NCBI GenBank assembly: GCA_001897855.1
Contig: MKUO01000023.1
Location: 186,001 to 250,000, forward strand
Length of the DNA: 64,000 nt
Direction of reading: 5' to 3'
Origin: Bacteroidetes bacterium 43-93
GTDB lineage: Bacteria > Bacteroidota > Bacteroidia > Chitinophagales > Chitinophagaceae
The position numbers were made by a program, and so were the translations under genes. Of the stretch, positions 27,659-35,666 are shown piece by piece; position 1 is the stretch's first letter; every line of letters starts with the position of its first letter. The notes under the pieces were generated by a model that saw nothing but the letters and a program-made list of their open reading frames with translations, did not search any database and was not told the DNA's origin.

Positions 27659-28378
27659 TTAATCGTTTAGCGGTAGTTGCCAGTTGGTAAGTTTAGTATT
27701 CCATACTTTACCTTTCCAGTTTATTGTTCCATCCTTCCACATGTTTACTTTGTTTCCATGGTTGTCTTTTCCATATAGCCAGTTATCTGTGAGATTTGAG
27801 TATGTTTGGATTGAAATCTCAATATGATTAGGTCCTTTGGCTTGATTAGCTGTCATCGCTGCAAAGTTTACACACATTCCCAAGAATACTAGATCGTTAT
27901 TATTATCGTTTCTTGGCAAGCCGGCTTTGATTATGTAAACATCACCCCAATCAATGCCGATCCCAAAATCTAGTTTTGAGTATTTCTCAAAGTATTTTGA
28001 GAATTTTACGTCTAATGCCCATTTTAGCTGGAATGCTGCACAAACAGCCTTCTCAATTTCTGATTTATAATTTGCTGGCCAAAAAGCTAAAATGCTATCA
28101 CCATTGAAACTTCGTAATTGTCCGCCATTGGCAGTAATAATTTTTGAAGCAATAGTTAAAAAAGATTTATGAATTTTGCCACAGGTTTGTTTATCATGGA
28201 CAACAAGTAAGTCGGTTGATTTTCTCAGATCAATGCAAAAAGCTGTCAATTTTATTTTATATGCCTTTTTCCCAAATGTTACATTCTCTGCAGATGGGAT
28301 CGATGTTGTTTCTATAATCTCATAATCACCCTGCATGTAATCAGCAACAGTATTCTCTAGATCTTTTATGTATCCCAT
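27659..28378 (-). CDS. Class III nucleotide cyclase, Pycsar-type (cyclase 2)
   Basis: 239 residues with the same layout as its neighbour: D50 in FCIDLRKSTDL and D94 in SFNGDSILAFW fall at identical positions, with FGIGIDWGDVYIIKAGL and NNNDLVFLGMCVNFAAM. The N-terminus adds a short 'MGYIKDLENTVADYM' helix. Two active-looking but diverged cyclases in one operon suggest a heterodimer or two products, which is unusual for Pycsar. It lies 10 bp downstream of the membrane effector gene. Confidence 0.8.
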   Translation of the reverse strand: MGYIKDLENTVADYMQGDYEIIETTSIPSAENVTFGKKAYKIKLTAFCIDLRKSTDLLVVHDKQTCGKIHKSFLTIASKIITANGGQLRSFNGDSILAFWPANYKSEIEKAVCAAFQLKWALDVKFSKYFEKYSKLDFGIGIDWGDVYIIKAGLPRNDNNNDLVFLGMCVNFAAMTANQAKGPNHIEISIQTYSNLTDNWLYGKDNHGNKVNMWKDGTINWKGKVWNTKLTNWQLPLND

Positions 28379-28388
28379 ATGTTTGATT

Positions 28389-28880
28389 TTAATAGAGGCC
28401 TGCGAAATAGAGAGCTATCAACCAAGGAATCACGGCTATGATAATCCACGTTATCGATGATTTTAGGTAATAGAATTTCTCACACAGTATTTCTGAATTA
28501 ATATGAACTTGATGTAGTAAATCATCAAAATAATCTTCAGGTGAGGTATTGCTGAATTTACTTTTAAAATCATCAAATTTCATTTTAGCTATGGTACCAA
28601 AGAAAATAAGTGATTCGTTTGGGGCAAGAATTTTAGGATTTTGACTCTTATAAAGATAGAAGAGGCTTACAAAGAGAAACGCGGCAGCAGAATAAAAAAC
28701 AGCATAGTGATACCACTCCCAACATATAATACGAGAAAACGCATTAGCAAGAACGCCTAACATTGCAATAGCGACTCCTGCAATAAAAGATACACGAGTG
28801 TCTACTCGACTAATCCATTCGAGCTTTCTTTGTAGATTTTTCTCGGCTCGATCTATTCGCTTATCTAAGTCAGTAATCAT
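28389..28880 (-). CDS. Pycsar membrane effector (PycTM/DUF5706-like)
   Basis: The start at 28880 (MITDLDKR) gives 163 residues; an upstream start would add 14 residues. There are hydrophobic segments near residues 30-50 and 55-72 and at the C-terminus (WIIIAVIPWLIALYFAGLY). Family-like features are DTRVSFIAGVAIAMLG in the first helix, SLIFFGTIAKM after the second, and HINSEILCEKFYYLK before the last. In Pycsar, such TM proteins respond to cyclic pyrimidine nucleotides by damaging the inner membrane. It heads the operon with both cyclases. Confidence 0.75.
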   Translation of the reverse strand: MITDLDKRIDRAEKNLQRKLEWISRVDTRVSFIAGVAIAMLGVLANAFSRIICWEWYHYAVFYSAAAFLFVSLFYLYKSQNPKILAPNESLIFFGTIAKMKFDDFKSKFSNTSPEDYFDDLLHQVHINSEILCEKFYYLKSSITWIIIAVIPWLIALYFAGLY

Positions 28881-28922
28881 AGTAGTCAATGATATATACA
28901 AATATAAGTTTATACCAAACAA

Positions 28923-29016
28923 TTTATTTTATTAAGCTCAAATAGGTTGTAAAATCAATGTTTCTCGAACTCCGTTTCTTATGCTGGAAGGATATTTTGT
29001 TATTTCTAACAAGAAC
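28923..29016. other. Intergenic sequence ahead of tail repeat copy 4
   Basis: AT-rich sequence upstream of the effector gene, likely carrying the promoter of the Pycsar-like operon on the minus strand. No coding potential seen. Confidence 0.4.
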
Positions 29017-29129
29017 TGTGGGGAGATTATGTAATTCTCGACCTTGAGAACATATACAATATTGCTAAACGGAACAAATCAAAACTCAACCACTTGATTT
29101 TATCAGGAGATGCAAAGCAATGTTATTAA
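29017..29129 (+). repeat. Recombinase-2 tail repeat, copy 4 (decayed)
   Basis: tgtggggagattatgtaattctcg aligns with the tail start with one base missing, which breaks the frame. When that base is restored it reads GEDYVILDLENIYNIAKRNK. The 3' half differs from copies 1-3, ending SGDAKQCY before a TAA. It may come from a related recombinase. Confidence 0.65.
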
Positions 29130-29166
29130 GGATAAATACATTTTCCTATTTCTAATTTAACTTATC

Positions 29167-29289
29167 ATGAATTATACAGATTCAATTTCAAGGAGGGATG
29201 TGTATCTAAATATCAACATCCTTTTTAGACTTGGAAGATTGTATCAGATTAAGGTTGGGGACGTATACTGTACTAAAATATATTCTTAG
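29167..29289 (+). pseudogene. C-terminal remnant of a module XRE regulator
   Basis: A 40-codon frame whose middle, NILFRLGRLYQIKVGDVY, lines up with the C-terminus of the XRE proteins of modules 2 and 3 (NLFKLGVLFELHAEELY). The HTH part is absent. It sits between tail repeat copy 4 and the HEPN-like gene, where an intact XRE stands in other modules, and its end overlaps the end of that convergent gene. Confidence 0.5.
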
Positions 29290-30082
29290 TTATCTTAGAA
29301 ACGCCGCTAATAAGATCATCCATTTCTTCTTTTTTAGGCTCTTTGTTTTTATTGTGATCGGCTAAATTTCTTAGGTCACCCATATGTTGTATGTGTCGCC
29401 ATGAGGCTACTTCAATTATGTTATTTGATTTTAATAAATCGTTTAAGTCAGCTATAGTCGGATATTTCTTTGTAATTGGAAGGTTGTGGTTATTGCAAAC
29501 TTGTCGTAGATGCTTTTCCAAAACTACGCCCGCGACTGCACCAGCAGCTCTCATAAACCCATTTTTCAATAATTCTGAAGCAGAATCCAACTCTGAATCA
29601 AAAAGGTCAGCTTGGACTAATTGTTTGATATCGAACAAGGAGCTTTCAAATCTTCCAGGGATTGCCTTTAGTATTTCTAATTGCTGTTGGAATTTGGGGA
29701 TAGCAGCACTAGTATCAACTTTCGTTTCAAGCCCCCGTGTCACTCGAAGATTTATTAAGTAATCTTCTATGACGTAGTTTTCATACCCTATTTCCTTTCG
29801 TGTTTTAGGCTTTTCGTATAGCTTTACAAAATCTGAGAGGCGATCGGGTAATAATTGCTTTACACAAAGAAAAGCTTCTGAATACCAAGATTGATATTTC
29901 CCATTGAACGTGGGGAGTTTTTTCCTAAATGATTTAATTTGTTCTTCTGTTAACTTATGTTTTTTTAGTTGTTCTGTAAATTCCGATGGGTAACATTCAA
30001 ACTGCATCGCATGCAAAAGGTCGTTACCCAAGTCAATAAGCTTTTTCAGGTCTGCTTTGTATCTTTCAAGGTTAGTTGACAT
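29273..30082 (-). CDS. HEPN-like protein with RNLADH motif
   Basis: 269 residues, soluble, mostly helical. The C-terminal domain has HMGDLRNLADHNKNKEP, fitting the R-x4-H signature of HEPN RNase-type domains, preceded by helices typical of HEPN/DUF4145-like folds (GFMRAAGAVAGVVLEKHLRQ). The N-terminal half is not recognised. HEPN proteins in islands commonly cleave RNA in abortive infection, or act as nucleotidyltransferase-paired toxins; no partner is evident here. It is the cargo of module 4. Confidence 0.6.
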   Translation of the reverse strand: MSTNLERYKADLKKLIDLGNDLLHAMQFECYPSEFTEQLKKHKLTEEQIKSFRKKLPTFNGKYQSWYSEAFLCVKQLLPDRLSDFVKLYEKPKTRKEIGYENYVIEDYLINLRVTRGLETKVDTSAAIPKFQQQLEILKAIPGRFESSLFDIKQLVQADLFDSELDSASELLKNGFMRAAGAVAGVVLEKHLRQVCNNHNLPITKKYPTIADLNDLLKSNNIIEVASWRHIQHMGDLRNLADHNKNKEPKKEEMDDLISGVSKITKNIF

Positions 30083-30128
30083 ACTCTGTTATTATACCTA
30101 AAATTAACATTGTTATTAATAGCAAGTT

Positions 30129-30160
30129 TGCGGTGAGAATATGTAATTCTTGAACTAGTG
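30129..30160 (+). repeat. Recombinase-2 tail repeat, copy 5 (fragment)
   Basis: tgcggtgagaatatgtaattcttgaactagt matches the first 32 bp of the tail repeat and then stops. Its end overlaps the stop codon of the nuclease-like gene at 30155. It marks the start of module 5. Confidence 0.55.
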
Positions 30161-30643
30161 GTAGTGAAACTTGTTATTTTCTTCCCAATTCGGATTCTTG
30201 AAGGTGTGGACAACAAATGTCTTATTGGTATTTAGGTTTACTACAGCTCCAAATTTATAATTTAAAATAGGATTGAACCATGATTCCTGTATTTTAATAA
30301 TGTCACTTTGAGTAGCACTATTGCTACCATTATATTTCATTTCAATTACTAAAAAGTCATTAATAACCCTTCCTCTGGTATGAAATATAATATCAGGTCT
30401 TTTGTTATTGAAATTATGTTTAGTTACATCAAGATCACAATCTAAGCATGGGAAAAACTCTTTAAGTTCAAATGCTAGATGGTGTGCTAAATTCCACTCA
30501 GTTTGTCCTGTCATTTCGGTAAAAGAGAAGATATTCTTTTGCTTTTCAAACAACCTTACAATAGCTGTATTAATTATGTTTTCAATCTTTGCTACTGTAA
30601 TATTGGCCGCGTTTTTAGTAAATCTGAGATATTTACGTTTCAT
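30155..30643 (-). CDS. PD-(D/E)XK nuclease-like protein
   Basis: 162 residues. KRPDIIFHTRG followed by FLVIEMKYNG fits the D...ExK core of PD-(D/E)XK nucleases, with a helix containing EWNLAHHLAFELKEFF upstream as in many restriction-like folds. No specificity domain or partner is present. Possible roles are a solitary restriction-like nuclease or an inactive relative. It is cargo of module 5, bounded by a tail-repeat fragment. Confidence 0.55.
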   Translation of the reverse strand: MKRKYLRFTKNAANITVAKIENIINTAIVRLFEKQKNIFSFTEMTGQTEWNLAHHLAFELKEFFPCLDCDLDVTKHNFNNKRPDIIFHTRGRVINDFLVIEMKYNGSNSATQSDIIKIQESWFNPILNYKFGAVVNLNTNKTFVVHTFKNPNWEENNKFHYH

Positions 30644-30835
30644 TTTTCAAAAATAATTGAAATCCTGCGAGTAATGGGTTTTCAATATCCATATGCTAAA
30701 AATTGTATAGTACTTAATAAAGTTATTGAATGTCTGACCAAGCGTATGTTAGCGTAAACGCATCTGTTTTTATTTTTTATTTATGGAAATTTCACCGGTC
30801 TTATGTTGCAATGGGAGCATTGCTATTCTTTCACT

Positions 30836-31147
30836 ATGTATAAGACGAAAAAATATAAGCCACCAAATCAGTGCAGGAATTTCCGTATTGAAGCCGGGCT
30901 TAATCAAAGCGATGTTGCTTTCCTTCTTGACATTAAAAATGTTGGACGAATCTCAGAATGGGAGAATGGCTTGTCTAACCCAAGCATTGAACATCTACTT
31001 ACTCTTAGTTTAATTTATCAAAGGTTGCCTGACCAGATTTATCATGAACTACGTAAGCAACTTATAAGGAAACTCAATGTCCGTAAGAAATTACTTCAGC
31101 GGCTAAAGGACAAGGAATTGAAAGATAATTTCAATGGAGTGGGTTGA
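30836..31147 (+). CDS. XRE-family regulator 4, divergent
   Basis: 103 residues from ATG 30836 (MYKTKKYKPPNQ). HTH: FRIEAGLNQSDVAFLLDI then RISEWENGLSNP. It is more distant from XRE 1-3 and has an extra basic C-terminal tail (KQLIRKLNVRKKLLQRLK). It probably governs the following mobile-element genes at 31.2-33.2 kb. Confidence 0.65.
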   Translation: MYKTKKYKPPNQCRNFRIEAGLNQSDVAFLLDIKNVGRISEWENGLSNPSIEHLLTLSLIYQRLPDQIYHELRKQLIRKLNVRKKLLQRLKDKELKDNFNGVG

Positions 31148-31258
31148 GTGTTTTTTGATAATTCAATAATCGAAAAGTGCATAACGTACGATTACGTTTA
31201 TAAATAAAAACGAACGGTATCAAATCCATGCCTTCGTTTACCATGTATAGTAAAATTT

Positions 31259-31474
31259 ATGGAACAATCTAGGGAGGTGAAATTAGCGTATGAGATAGCG
31301 GATATTCTTAATGACAGAAAATCAATTGACTGGCATATAGATTGCACAAAGAAGTTTTCGGAATCATTTTTAAGAGAAAAGTTGAACTATGTTCTTTCTA
31401 AGCCAGGCATCCGAAATCGTGCAGGTTACTATAACCGACTCATACAGCTTCATGCAAAACATTATAGGGATTAG
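31259..31474 (+). CDS. Small conserved-type protein upstream of RuvC-like gene
   Basis: 71 residues, soluble, KLAYEIADILNDRKSIDWHIDC at the start and YNRLIQLHAKHYRD at the end. It overlaps the next gene by 23 bp, so they are probably co-translated. Family not recognised. Confidence 0.55.
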   Translation: MEQSREVKLAYEIADILNDRKSIDWHIDCTKKFSESFLREKLNYVLSKPGIRNRAGYYNRLIQLHAKHYRD

Positions 31475-31940
31475 TCTCGGGACAAGGCTCTTAGGAATTG
31501 CGATCGTGTATGATGGAACATTGTATGATTTTAGAGTTCGGACTTTTTACGGTAGTTGGAACGAGACTAAAAGAAGTAAAATCATCGCAGCTATAAGAAA
31601 AGCGATTGAGCAATATGCAATAACTGCACTAGTTATAAAGATACCAAGACCGAAACATCGCTCGTTGAGAATTCAAGAATTACAAGACGATATACGGCAG
31701 CTTTCGGAGCAATTGGGTATCAAACTAACCATTTGTACCATTAACTGCCTTAGAGATCGGTATAACGGCAATACACGGCCTAATAAGAGAGTGCTTGTTG
31801 AATCAATAATCAGTAAGTATCCGCAGCACCGGCAACTTGCTAAGCTGAATGTGAGGGAACACAATAGCCGCAGAGCCTATCACATAAAAATATTTGAAGC
31901 CATTGCGTGTGTTGAAAGGGAACTAAGGACGGAGCAATAA
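31452..31940 (+). CDS. RuvC/RNase H-fold protein, catalytic acids apparently lost
   Basis: 162 residues from ATG 31452. IIGISLGTRLLGIAIVYDG resembles the first strand of RuvC/YqgF resolvases, but the usual Asp (GIDxG) is Ser. The strand 'ALVIKIPRP' has Lys where Glu is expected, and the C-terminal helix REHNSRRAYHIKIFEAIA resembles the RuvC HDAxAxA region. It could be a structural relative that binds branched DNA during element transfer. Overlap with the preceding small gene and proximity to the VirD4-like ATPase support a role in DNA processing of the island. Confidence 0.55.
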   Translation: MQNIIGISLGTRLLGIAIVYDGTLYDFRVRTFYGSWNETKRSKIIAAIRKAIEQYAITALVIKIPRPKHRSLRIQELQDDIRQLSEQLGIKLTICTINCLRDRYNGNTRPNKRVLVESIISKYPQHRQLAKLNVREHNSRRAYHIKIFEAIACVERELRTEQ

Positions 31941-31992
31941 TGCTTCGTCCTTTTGGGTATATCATTAATCGTATTTTCACCTCTCTTATTTT

Positions 31993-33201
31993 ATGAGCAT
32001 AAAAATCATATCCTTTCTAAGTATGAAGAAAGACTATGATTCACATTCGCTCACCCCCATTGGCATTACTAATTTCAGAAGTACTAATCAGCCATTTGGG
32101 ATTAAGGATAAAGATCGGCTGGCCCATATATTTTGCATTGGGAAAACAGGTGTAGGTAAAAGTACTTTGCTTCAAAATATGGCAGTGTCGGATATAAACA
32201 AGGGCAAGGGACTATGTGTAATTGATCCGCATGGAGATGTTGCAGAATACCTCTTAAAAAAGATACCTGAATATCGCAAGCAAGACTTGATTTATCTTGA
32301 CCCTGCGGATTTGGATCACACAATTGCATTTAATCCATTGCATGGAGTACATCCTAATTACCACTACCTGGTTGCCTCCGGGCTTGTCTCGGTCTTTAAG
32401 AAGCTGTTTTCAGATTCATGGGGGTATCGTATGGAGTACATTATGCGATTTGCCTTTATGACCCTGCTTGAATACCCTGATGCCACGCTGCTAGATATCC
32501 AACCTCTACTTACGGATACTTTGCAGAGAGACAAGATTTTAGAGTATGTAAAGAATGAGGCGACAATAAACTTTTGGAAAAATGAGTTCCTGAAATATCC
32601 TGCTACACTTAAAGCTGAGGCGATTGCACCTATTTTGAATAAGACTGGATTGTTTTTGACTAACATACCATTGCGTAATTTGGTAGGACAAAAAACTAAT
32701 AGCTTCCGAATGCAGCAAGTGTTGGATGGGAGCAAGATTCTGCTTTGTAACCTTAGTAAAGGAAAAATTGGAGAAGATGCCTGTACTCTCTTAGGGAGTA
32801 TGATTGTTACATTTATACAGCTTGCAGCTTTGTACAGAGCAAGAATACCGCAACATACTAGAAAGCCTTTCTTCTTATACATTGATGAAAGCCAAACATT
32901 TGTAACTACTAGCTTTTCAGACATGCTTGCTGAATGTCGTAAGTATGGATTAGGTGTGTTTATGGCTAATCAGTTCCTTGACCAATTACATGAGAAGATT
33001 AGAGCAGCGATTTTCGGTAACTGCGGGACTATTATTTCTTTTCGAGTTGGGGCTACTGATGCCGAAATACTAGCAAAAGAGTTTTATCCTGTTTTTGAAG
33101 CGATAGACTTGGTGCATCTTCCCCGGTATTCAACGTATTTAAAGCTTATGATTAATGGAACAACAAGCCAGCCGTTTAGTGCGATTACCAATAAATTGTA
33201 A
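31993..33201 (+). CDS. VirD4/HerA-like DNA-translocating ATPase, short form
   Basis: 402 residues. Walker A IGKTGVGKSTLL lies near residue 50, then DPHGDVAEYLL, and Walker B FFLYIDESQTF. The arrangement LCNLSKGKIGEDACTLLGSMI ... ANQFLDQL is that of TraM/TraG-type coupling ATPases. It lacks the N-terminal membrane region and the extended C-terminus of its larger relative at 35667, with which it shares DPHGD and the 'PAD...AFN' segment. It may pump or capture element DNA, but no relaxase was recognised nearby. Confidence 0.75.
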   Translation: MSIKIISFLSMKKDYDSHSLTPIGITNFRSTNQPFGIKDKDRLAHIFCIGKTGVGKSTLLQNMAVSDINKGKGLCVIDPHGDVAEYLLKKIPEYRKQDLIYLDPADLDHTIAFNPLHGVHPNYHYLVASGLVSVFKKLFSDSWGYRMEYIMRFAFMTLLEYPDATLLDIQPLLTDTLQRDKILEYVKNEATINFWKNEFLKYPATLKAEAIAPILNKTGLFLTNIPLRNLVGQKTNSFRMQQVLDGSKILLCNLSKGKIGEDACTLLGSMIVTFIQLAALYRARIPQHTRKPFFLYIDESQTFVTTSFSDMLAECRKYGLGVFMANQFLDQLHEKIRAAIFGNCGTIISFRVGATDAEILAKEFYPVFEAIDLVHLPRYSTYLKLMINGTTSQPFSAITNKL

Positions 33202-33229
33202 GGTTGCACGGCTTCTCATTTTCTGATAG

Positions 33230-34042
33230 GATGAAAATACTATTGTAAAGGAGATTAATCAACCTGAACAAATTTTTCCTAACCGGCGTCAGAAACCTGT
33301 TTGTTTTGAAGTTGAATATCAGAATAGGAATATTTTTTATTTTGGTGCAATTCATACAAGACAATATTCTGACCAACAATTCATCATACTAAAAAAACAT
33401 TTCCACTCTTTCATAGAAACCACTAATAAAAAAGATATAGTAGTTGTAGTAGAGGATGGTCCATATATACCTCAAGAAAATATTAAGGAATCAATTAGGC
33501 TTTTTGGTGAAAATGGAGCCGTTACTTTTTATGCTAATTTGCTAAACATCCCTGTTGTTTGTTTTGAACCATTGATGAGAGAGCAAATAGAATTTTTATT
33601 AAAAAAGTATAGCAGGGAAATAATTTATTTATTTTATTTTATTCGAAGTTTGGTTTTTTATAATACCGGCAATCGAAATGCGAAAGAAACCATTGGTATT
33701 AATATCAATCAATACAATAAATGGTTTTTTAAACATGCTCAATGGAAAAAATTTGAATACTCGTTTCAACACTTATTTGACATATATAAGCAAACATTCA
33801 AAATGGAGTTGGAAATAAATATTGACTTTTTTAAAGAACTAATTGTACCAGCTCCAAATACTGTACTCAATAAACTTGCATTAGACTTAAATAAGTTTAG
33901 GGATCAGAGTATTACGATTGGATACAAACGTCTCCTTATTAACAAGAAAAATTTTTTTATCGTTTATGGAAGAAACCATCTGTTAGAGCACAAAGCAATT
34001 ATTGAAGAGCTTATTGGTAGAGAAAAGCTTGTCAGACTATAG
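33230..34042 (+). CDS. TraB/GumN-like hydrolase frame without a normal start
   Basis: The frame is open for 270 codons from 33230 but contains no ATG, GTG or TTG until TTG 33539, which would remove the first motif. The full frame has features of the TraB/PrgY/GumN (Tiki-related) family: YFGAIHTRQYSDQQ (first GxxH), VVVEDGPYI, LNIPVVCFEP and YGRNHLLEH (second GxxH). An ATG at 33231 lies in another frame and stops after six codons, so a one-base shift or sequencing error may have removed the start; an aaaggag is at 33248. TraB-type proteins act on peptides. The neighbour is a RiPP cluster with overlapping 3' ends. Confidence 0.5.
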   Translation, partial: DENTIVKEINQPEQIFPNRRQKPVCFEVEYQNRNIFYFGAIHTRQYSDQQFIILKKHFHSFIETTNKKDIVVVVEDGPYIPQENIKESIRLFGENGAVTFYANLLNIPVVCFEPLMREQIEFLLKKYSREIIYLFYFIRSLVFYNTGNRNAKETIGININQYNKWFFKHAQWKKFEYSFQHLFDIYKQTFKMELEINIDFFKELIVPAPNTVLNKLALDLNKFRDQSITIGYKRLLINKKNFFIVYGRNHLLEHKAIIEELIGREKLVRL

Positions 34043-35209
34043 AGGTTGTAATATGTTGGTTATTTGATTGCACATATTTAAGTCGTTCTCCTGATATAAA
34101 GCATTCGCAATATGTTGTATAATAAATTTCAAATCCTGGCAATAAATGGAAGGAGCGCTAAATCCCTTAGTAGGATGATATCTATGAGGCATATATCCAC
34201 CACCACAAACATTTACATATTTACAAGCTCTACAGTCTGAGCATAAGCTTCCAACTCGTTCCATTCTAGTTCCAATTAAACTATGTTCTATGATTTTGTC
34301 TATATCTGCATCAAATACGGTTTTACCAGTAGCAACAGCTCCGTCATAAGTTGATTTAAGTGAATCAACCGCCTCATAACCTCCATCTGTCTGAATTGCC
34401 CCAATCCCTATTGGGGCTAATCCTAATGATTCAGTTGCATATTTACCACCTAATAAAAGATGAATAATATCTGCAAATATTCGGACATTAGTCTCACTCA
34501 AATCTTTTTTCCACCAATAATCGAAAACGTTAGATAACCATTTACCATAACCGTAGCCAGTTTCACTTTCATAAGATAAATTGGGAGGGTTGGAGTGGTT
34601 TCGATGTGGAAATAGGAAATCTATTTGGAACGGGTTGAATTGATATAAATATTCAAAAATTTCAACAGGGTCAAATTCAGGATTCATTACAGTTAGTATC
34701 CCGAACTTCGCTTCTTTATCTTTAAGTAGCTTTAATGCCTTTTCAAGTTTTGGAAAAGAGGAGTTCCCTTTATGATCTACTCTGTATACGGTTGTTGCTT
34801 TCTCATTCCCATCAACACTTATTCCGATTCCAATATTAAGTTTTGTTAATAGCAATACCCAACTCTCATTAAGAAGTACGCCATTTGTTTGAATGCCATA
34901 TTTTACATTACATATATCCTTTAGACCTTCGTCAAATAATTTTACTGAAGTTTTGTAAAACTCTTGAGGAGCTAATAAAGGCTCGCCGCCGTGAAAAATT
35001 ATTGTTATATTTTTCAGATTGTGTTTAGTGATATGAGTTTTTATCCTTTCAACAGCTTTAGTGAGAACTTCATTGCTCATTAGCTTGGGCTTTTTTAGCC
35101 ATGATTGGTCAAAAGAATTGTACTCATAACAGTAGCTACAGTTAAGATTACATCTAGAACTAACTTTTAAGAGAAAGAAATTAAATAATTTCTCATTATC
35201 TAAAGACAT
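34037..35209 (-). CDS. Radical SAM/SPASM peptide maturase
   Basis: 390 residues. The SAM-cluster motif CNLNCSYC has cysteines at 20, 24 and 27, followed by IIFHGGEPLL and QTNGVLL. The C-terminal SPASM region has CSDCRACKYVNVCGGGYMPHRY and a final SIYC, enough for auxiliary iron-sulfur clusters. This build, with CGGGxxxHR, is like FxsB/cyclophane-forming maturases. It follows two short precursor-like genes by 3 bp and 215 bp, so it probably crosslinks their C-terminal aromatic/His segments. No exporter gene was recognised. Confidence 0.85.
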   Translation of the reverse strand: MSLDNEKLFNFFLLKVSSRCNLNCSYCYEYNSFDQSWLKKPKLMSNEVLTKAVERIKTHITKHNLKNITIIFHGGEPLLAPQEFYKTSVKLFDEGLKDICNVKYGIQTNGVLLNESWVLLLTKLNIGIGISVDGNEKATTVYRVDHKGNSSFPKLEKALKLLKDKEAKFGILTVMNPEFDPVEIFEYLYQFNPFQIDFLFPHRNHSNPPNLSYESETGYGYGKWLSNVFDYWWKKDLSETNVRIFADIIHLLLGGKYATESLGLAPIGIGAIQTDGGYEAVDSLKSTYDGAVATGKTVFDADIDKIIEHSLIGTRMERVGSLCSDCRACKYVNVCGGGYMPHRYHPTKGFSAPSIYCQDLKFIIQHIANALYQENDLNMCNQITNILQPL

Positions 35210-35212
35210 TTA

Positions 35213-35410
35213 TCAAGAAGAGGTATGATTAGAGTGGTTACTAAAATCTGTATGTTCACAATATTGCAACATTGTTAACTGCCTTTCATTGTTAATACGT
35301 ATATATGCATTCTGAAGGATTTTAGACTTATTAGATAGTTTGTTAGACTCGTGCTCTCTGCTAAAAGCATTGATGTTTTTCTCTAATATTGAAACATTTA
35401 ATTGATTCAT
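35213..35410 (-). CDS. Putative RiPP precursor peptide B
   Basis: 65 residues, ending 3 bp before the maturase start. The leader segment KILQNAYIRINNERQ matches KIIQNAKTRILWEKE in precursor A, and the C-terminal core EHTDFSNHSNHTSS carries the shared H-[ST]-D-[FY]-S-x-H pattern. One cysteine (QYCEH) precedes the core. It is probably modified by the radical SAM protein. Confidence 0.7.
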   Translation of the reverse strand: MNQLNVSILEKNINAFSREHESNKLSNKSKILQNAYIRINNERQLTMLQYCEHTDFSNHSNHTSS

Positions 35411-35424
35411 AGTATTACAGTTGT

Positions 35425-35616
35425 TTACAAATTTGATTGGCCATGACTGCTATAGTCAGAGTGGCTTGAAAATGCTGCTGGATGTTTAGGGTTATTGATG
35501 GCTTCCTTTTCCCATAAAATTCGGGTCTTAGCATTTTGTATAATCTTTCTTGTTGATATTATGCTTTTATCTTTTTGTTTGAGAAAAGGAACCGTATACC
35601 TAATATCTACCCTCAT
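35425..35616 (-). CDS. Putative RiPP precursor peptide A
   Basis: 63 residues with a basic leader and a His/Ser/aromatic C-terminus, AAFSSHSDYSSHGQSNL. The H-S-D-Y-S-S-H core matches precursor B. It starts after an AT-rich promoter-like gap following the large ATPase gene and leads the precursor A, precursor B, maturase order. Confidence 0.7.
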   Translation of the reverse strand: MRVDIRYTVPFLKQKDKSIISTRKIIQNAKTRILWEKEAINNPKHPAAFSSHSDYSSHGQSNL

Positions 35617-35666
35617 AAAATATTATTTATAAATACAATTTATATATTTTTATTAAATAAAAAAAA

